From the NCBI RefSeq assembly GCF_009828055.1, contig NZ_WTYB01000001.1:883183-947182 (forward strand): a stretch of DNA of 64,000 bases. The letters are read 5' to 3'. Of the stretch, positions 63,523-64,000 are shown in pieces. Source of the DNA: Erythrobacter ramosus. Its GTDB lineage: Bacteria > Pseudomonadota > Alphaproteobacteria > Sphingomonadales > Sphingomonadaceae. Numbering within the stretch: position 1 is the first letter of the stretch; every line of letters begins with the position of its first letter. The notes under the pieces were generated by a model. That model saw only the letters and a list, made by a program, of their open reading frames with translations. It ran no database searches and had not been told where the DNA came from. Made by a program: the position numbers and the translations under genes.

Positions 63523-64000
63523 TCAGAAGCTGAGGCGCACGCTCGCGCGGAAGTTGCGGCCCACCAGCGGCACGAAGTCCTTGGTGAAGCTCGCATGGCG
63601 GCGACCGTTGACATCGAAGATGTTGTCGGCGGCCAGCTGCACAGTGACGTTCTGGTTATCAGCCAGCGGACGCCAGGCGATCAGCGCGTTGACCAAAGTG
63701 AAGCTGTCCGTTGGCGTTTCGAACACAGTCGTGCGGTCCTGCTTGTCGAACCATTGCACTTCGCCGCGCACGTCGAAAGCGCCGGTCTGTGCTTCCAACG
63801 CGCCGAGCAGGCTCAGCGGCGGGATGCGCGGCACGGCGGTGCCATCGGCCAGTTCCGCCTCGACATAGGAGGCACGCAGATCGGTGATCAGGCGGAAGCC
63901 TTCGCCGTCGATGATCGGATAGTTTACGTCGGCTTCGATCCCGAAGAAGTCGGCATCCTGCTGGAGGTATTGGAAGACCGGCAGATCGTCCTCTTCCTCG
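63523..64000 (-). CDS. TonB-dependent receptor, C-terminal part (5' end beyond window)
   Basis: The minus frame is open from the right edge down to a stop at 63523 and encodes the last 159 residues of an outer-membrane beta-barrel. Signs are YLQQDADFFGIEADVNYPII-like strand sequence, PRIPPLSLLGALEAQT, TLVNALIAWRPLAD and the ending DNIFDVNGRR-HASF-FRASVRLSF with a C-terminal phenylalanine, all typical of TonB receptors. An acidic stretch (EEEDDLP) in an outer loop occurs in zinc-type and other metal receptors, but the ligand is not deducible from this end. Confidence 0.9.
   Translation of the reverse strand, partial: EEEDDLPVFQYLQQDADFFGIEADVNYPIIDGEGFRLITDLRASYVEAELADGTAVPRIPPLSLLGALEAQTGAFDVRGEVQWFDKQDRTTVFETPTDSFTLVNALIAWRPLADNQNVTVQLAADNIFDVNGRRHASFTKDFVPLVGRNFRASVRLSF

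Overview
This is a high-GC (roughly 65%), gene-dense chromosomal segment whose proteins look alphaproteobacterial and most like Sphingomonadales/Erythrobacteraceae. Pointers are the UrcA-family protein, the zf-CHCC (NDUFS6-like) zinc finger protein, a bifunctional PutA without the N-terminal DNA-binding domain, the GyrB form, dense intergenic palindromic repeats of the kind common in sphingomonads, and clustered GANTC sites. The assignment is by resemblance only. I found no rRNA, tRNA, CRISPR array or complete insertion sequence.

Layout. 1-16260: glnD (cut by the left edge) behind an acyl-CoA ligase; lgt, an MidA/NDUFAF7-type methyltransferase with a very long charged helix at its N-terminus, and a DUF2147 protein; a betaine/choline-type ABC importer (fused permease-binding protein plus ATPase); a leucine-degradation cluster (ivd, a PhnA/YjdM-domain gene, mccB); a PlsC-like acyltransferase with a DUF1295 membrane enzyme; a TetR-like regulator; a SnoaL-like protein and an M50-type peptidase. 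16266-23645: an AI-2E-family membrane protein, gyrB, a LmbE deacetylase, a second acyl-CoA ligase, a tiny 27-codon gene and urcA. 23913-35036: guaA, a YceI lipoprotein, a nitronate monooxygenase-like enzyme, a zinc finger protein, a lone ABC-2-type ATPase, nadB, a TraB/GumN protein, an alpha/beta hydrolase and an ABC-F ATPase. 35037-38967: a 515-base regulatory region rich in GANTC sites and hairpins precedes nrdA, a small membrane protein gene and nrdB. 38968-40010: a low-GC patch with two unrecognised genes, one frameshifted. 40450-45208: DUF1294, YdcH-like, argB, YggT, folD, a lipoprotein and a MarC-family protein.

45430-56256 is the standout: a twelve-gene, one-direction tellurium-resistance-type (Ter) stress island. 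It joins TerD-superfamily proteins (TerZ, a TerD-like/TerA fusion, TerD, TerE-like) and a DUF475/TerC-type membrane protein to a TerD-like/trypsin fusion protease. A tightly overlapped biosynthetic block follows: phosphoribosyltransferase-TRSP, HAD phosphatase, StiP/PELOTA protein and CitE-like aldolase. TelA and a small XpaC-like helical protein close the island. Ter systems are proposed to sense metal or envelope stress with calcium-binding TerD proteins and to make a nucleoside-like metabolite, but the product is unknown. The usual ATP-grasp partners are absent from this window.

56261-64000: a YciI protein, putA overlapping an endonuclease/exonuclease/phosphatase-family gene, a small secreted protein, dcd, a saccharopine dehydrogenase-like oxidoreductase, and the C-terminal part of a TonB-dependent receptor cut by the right edge. 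Composite inverted repeats recur between genes at 6821, 12371, 31064, 40235, 61025 and 62178.
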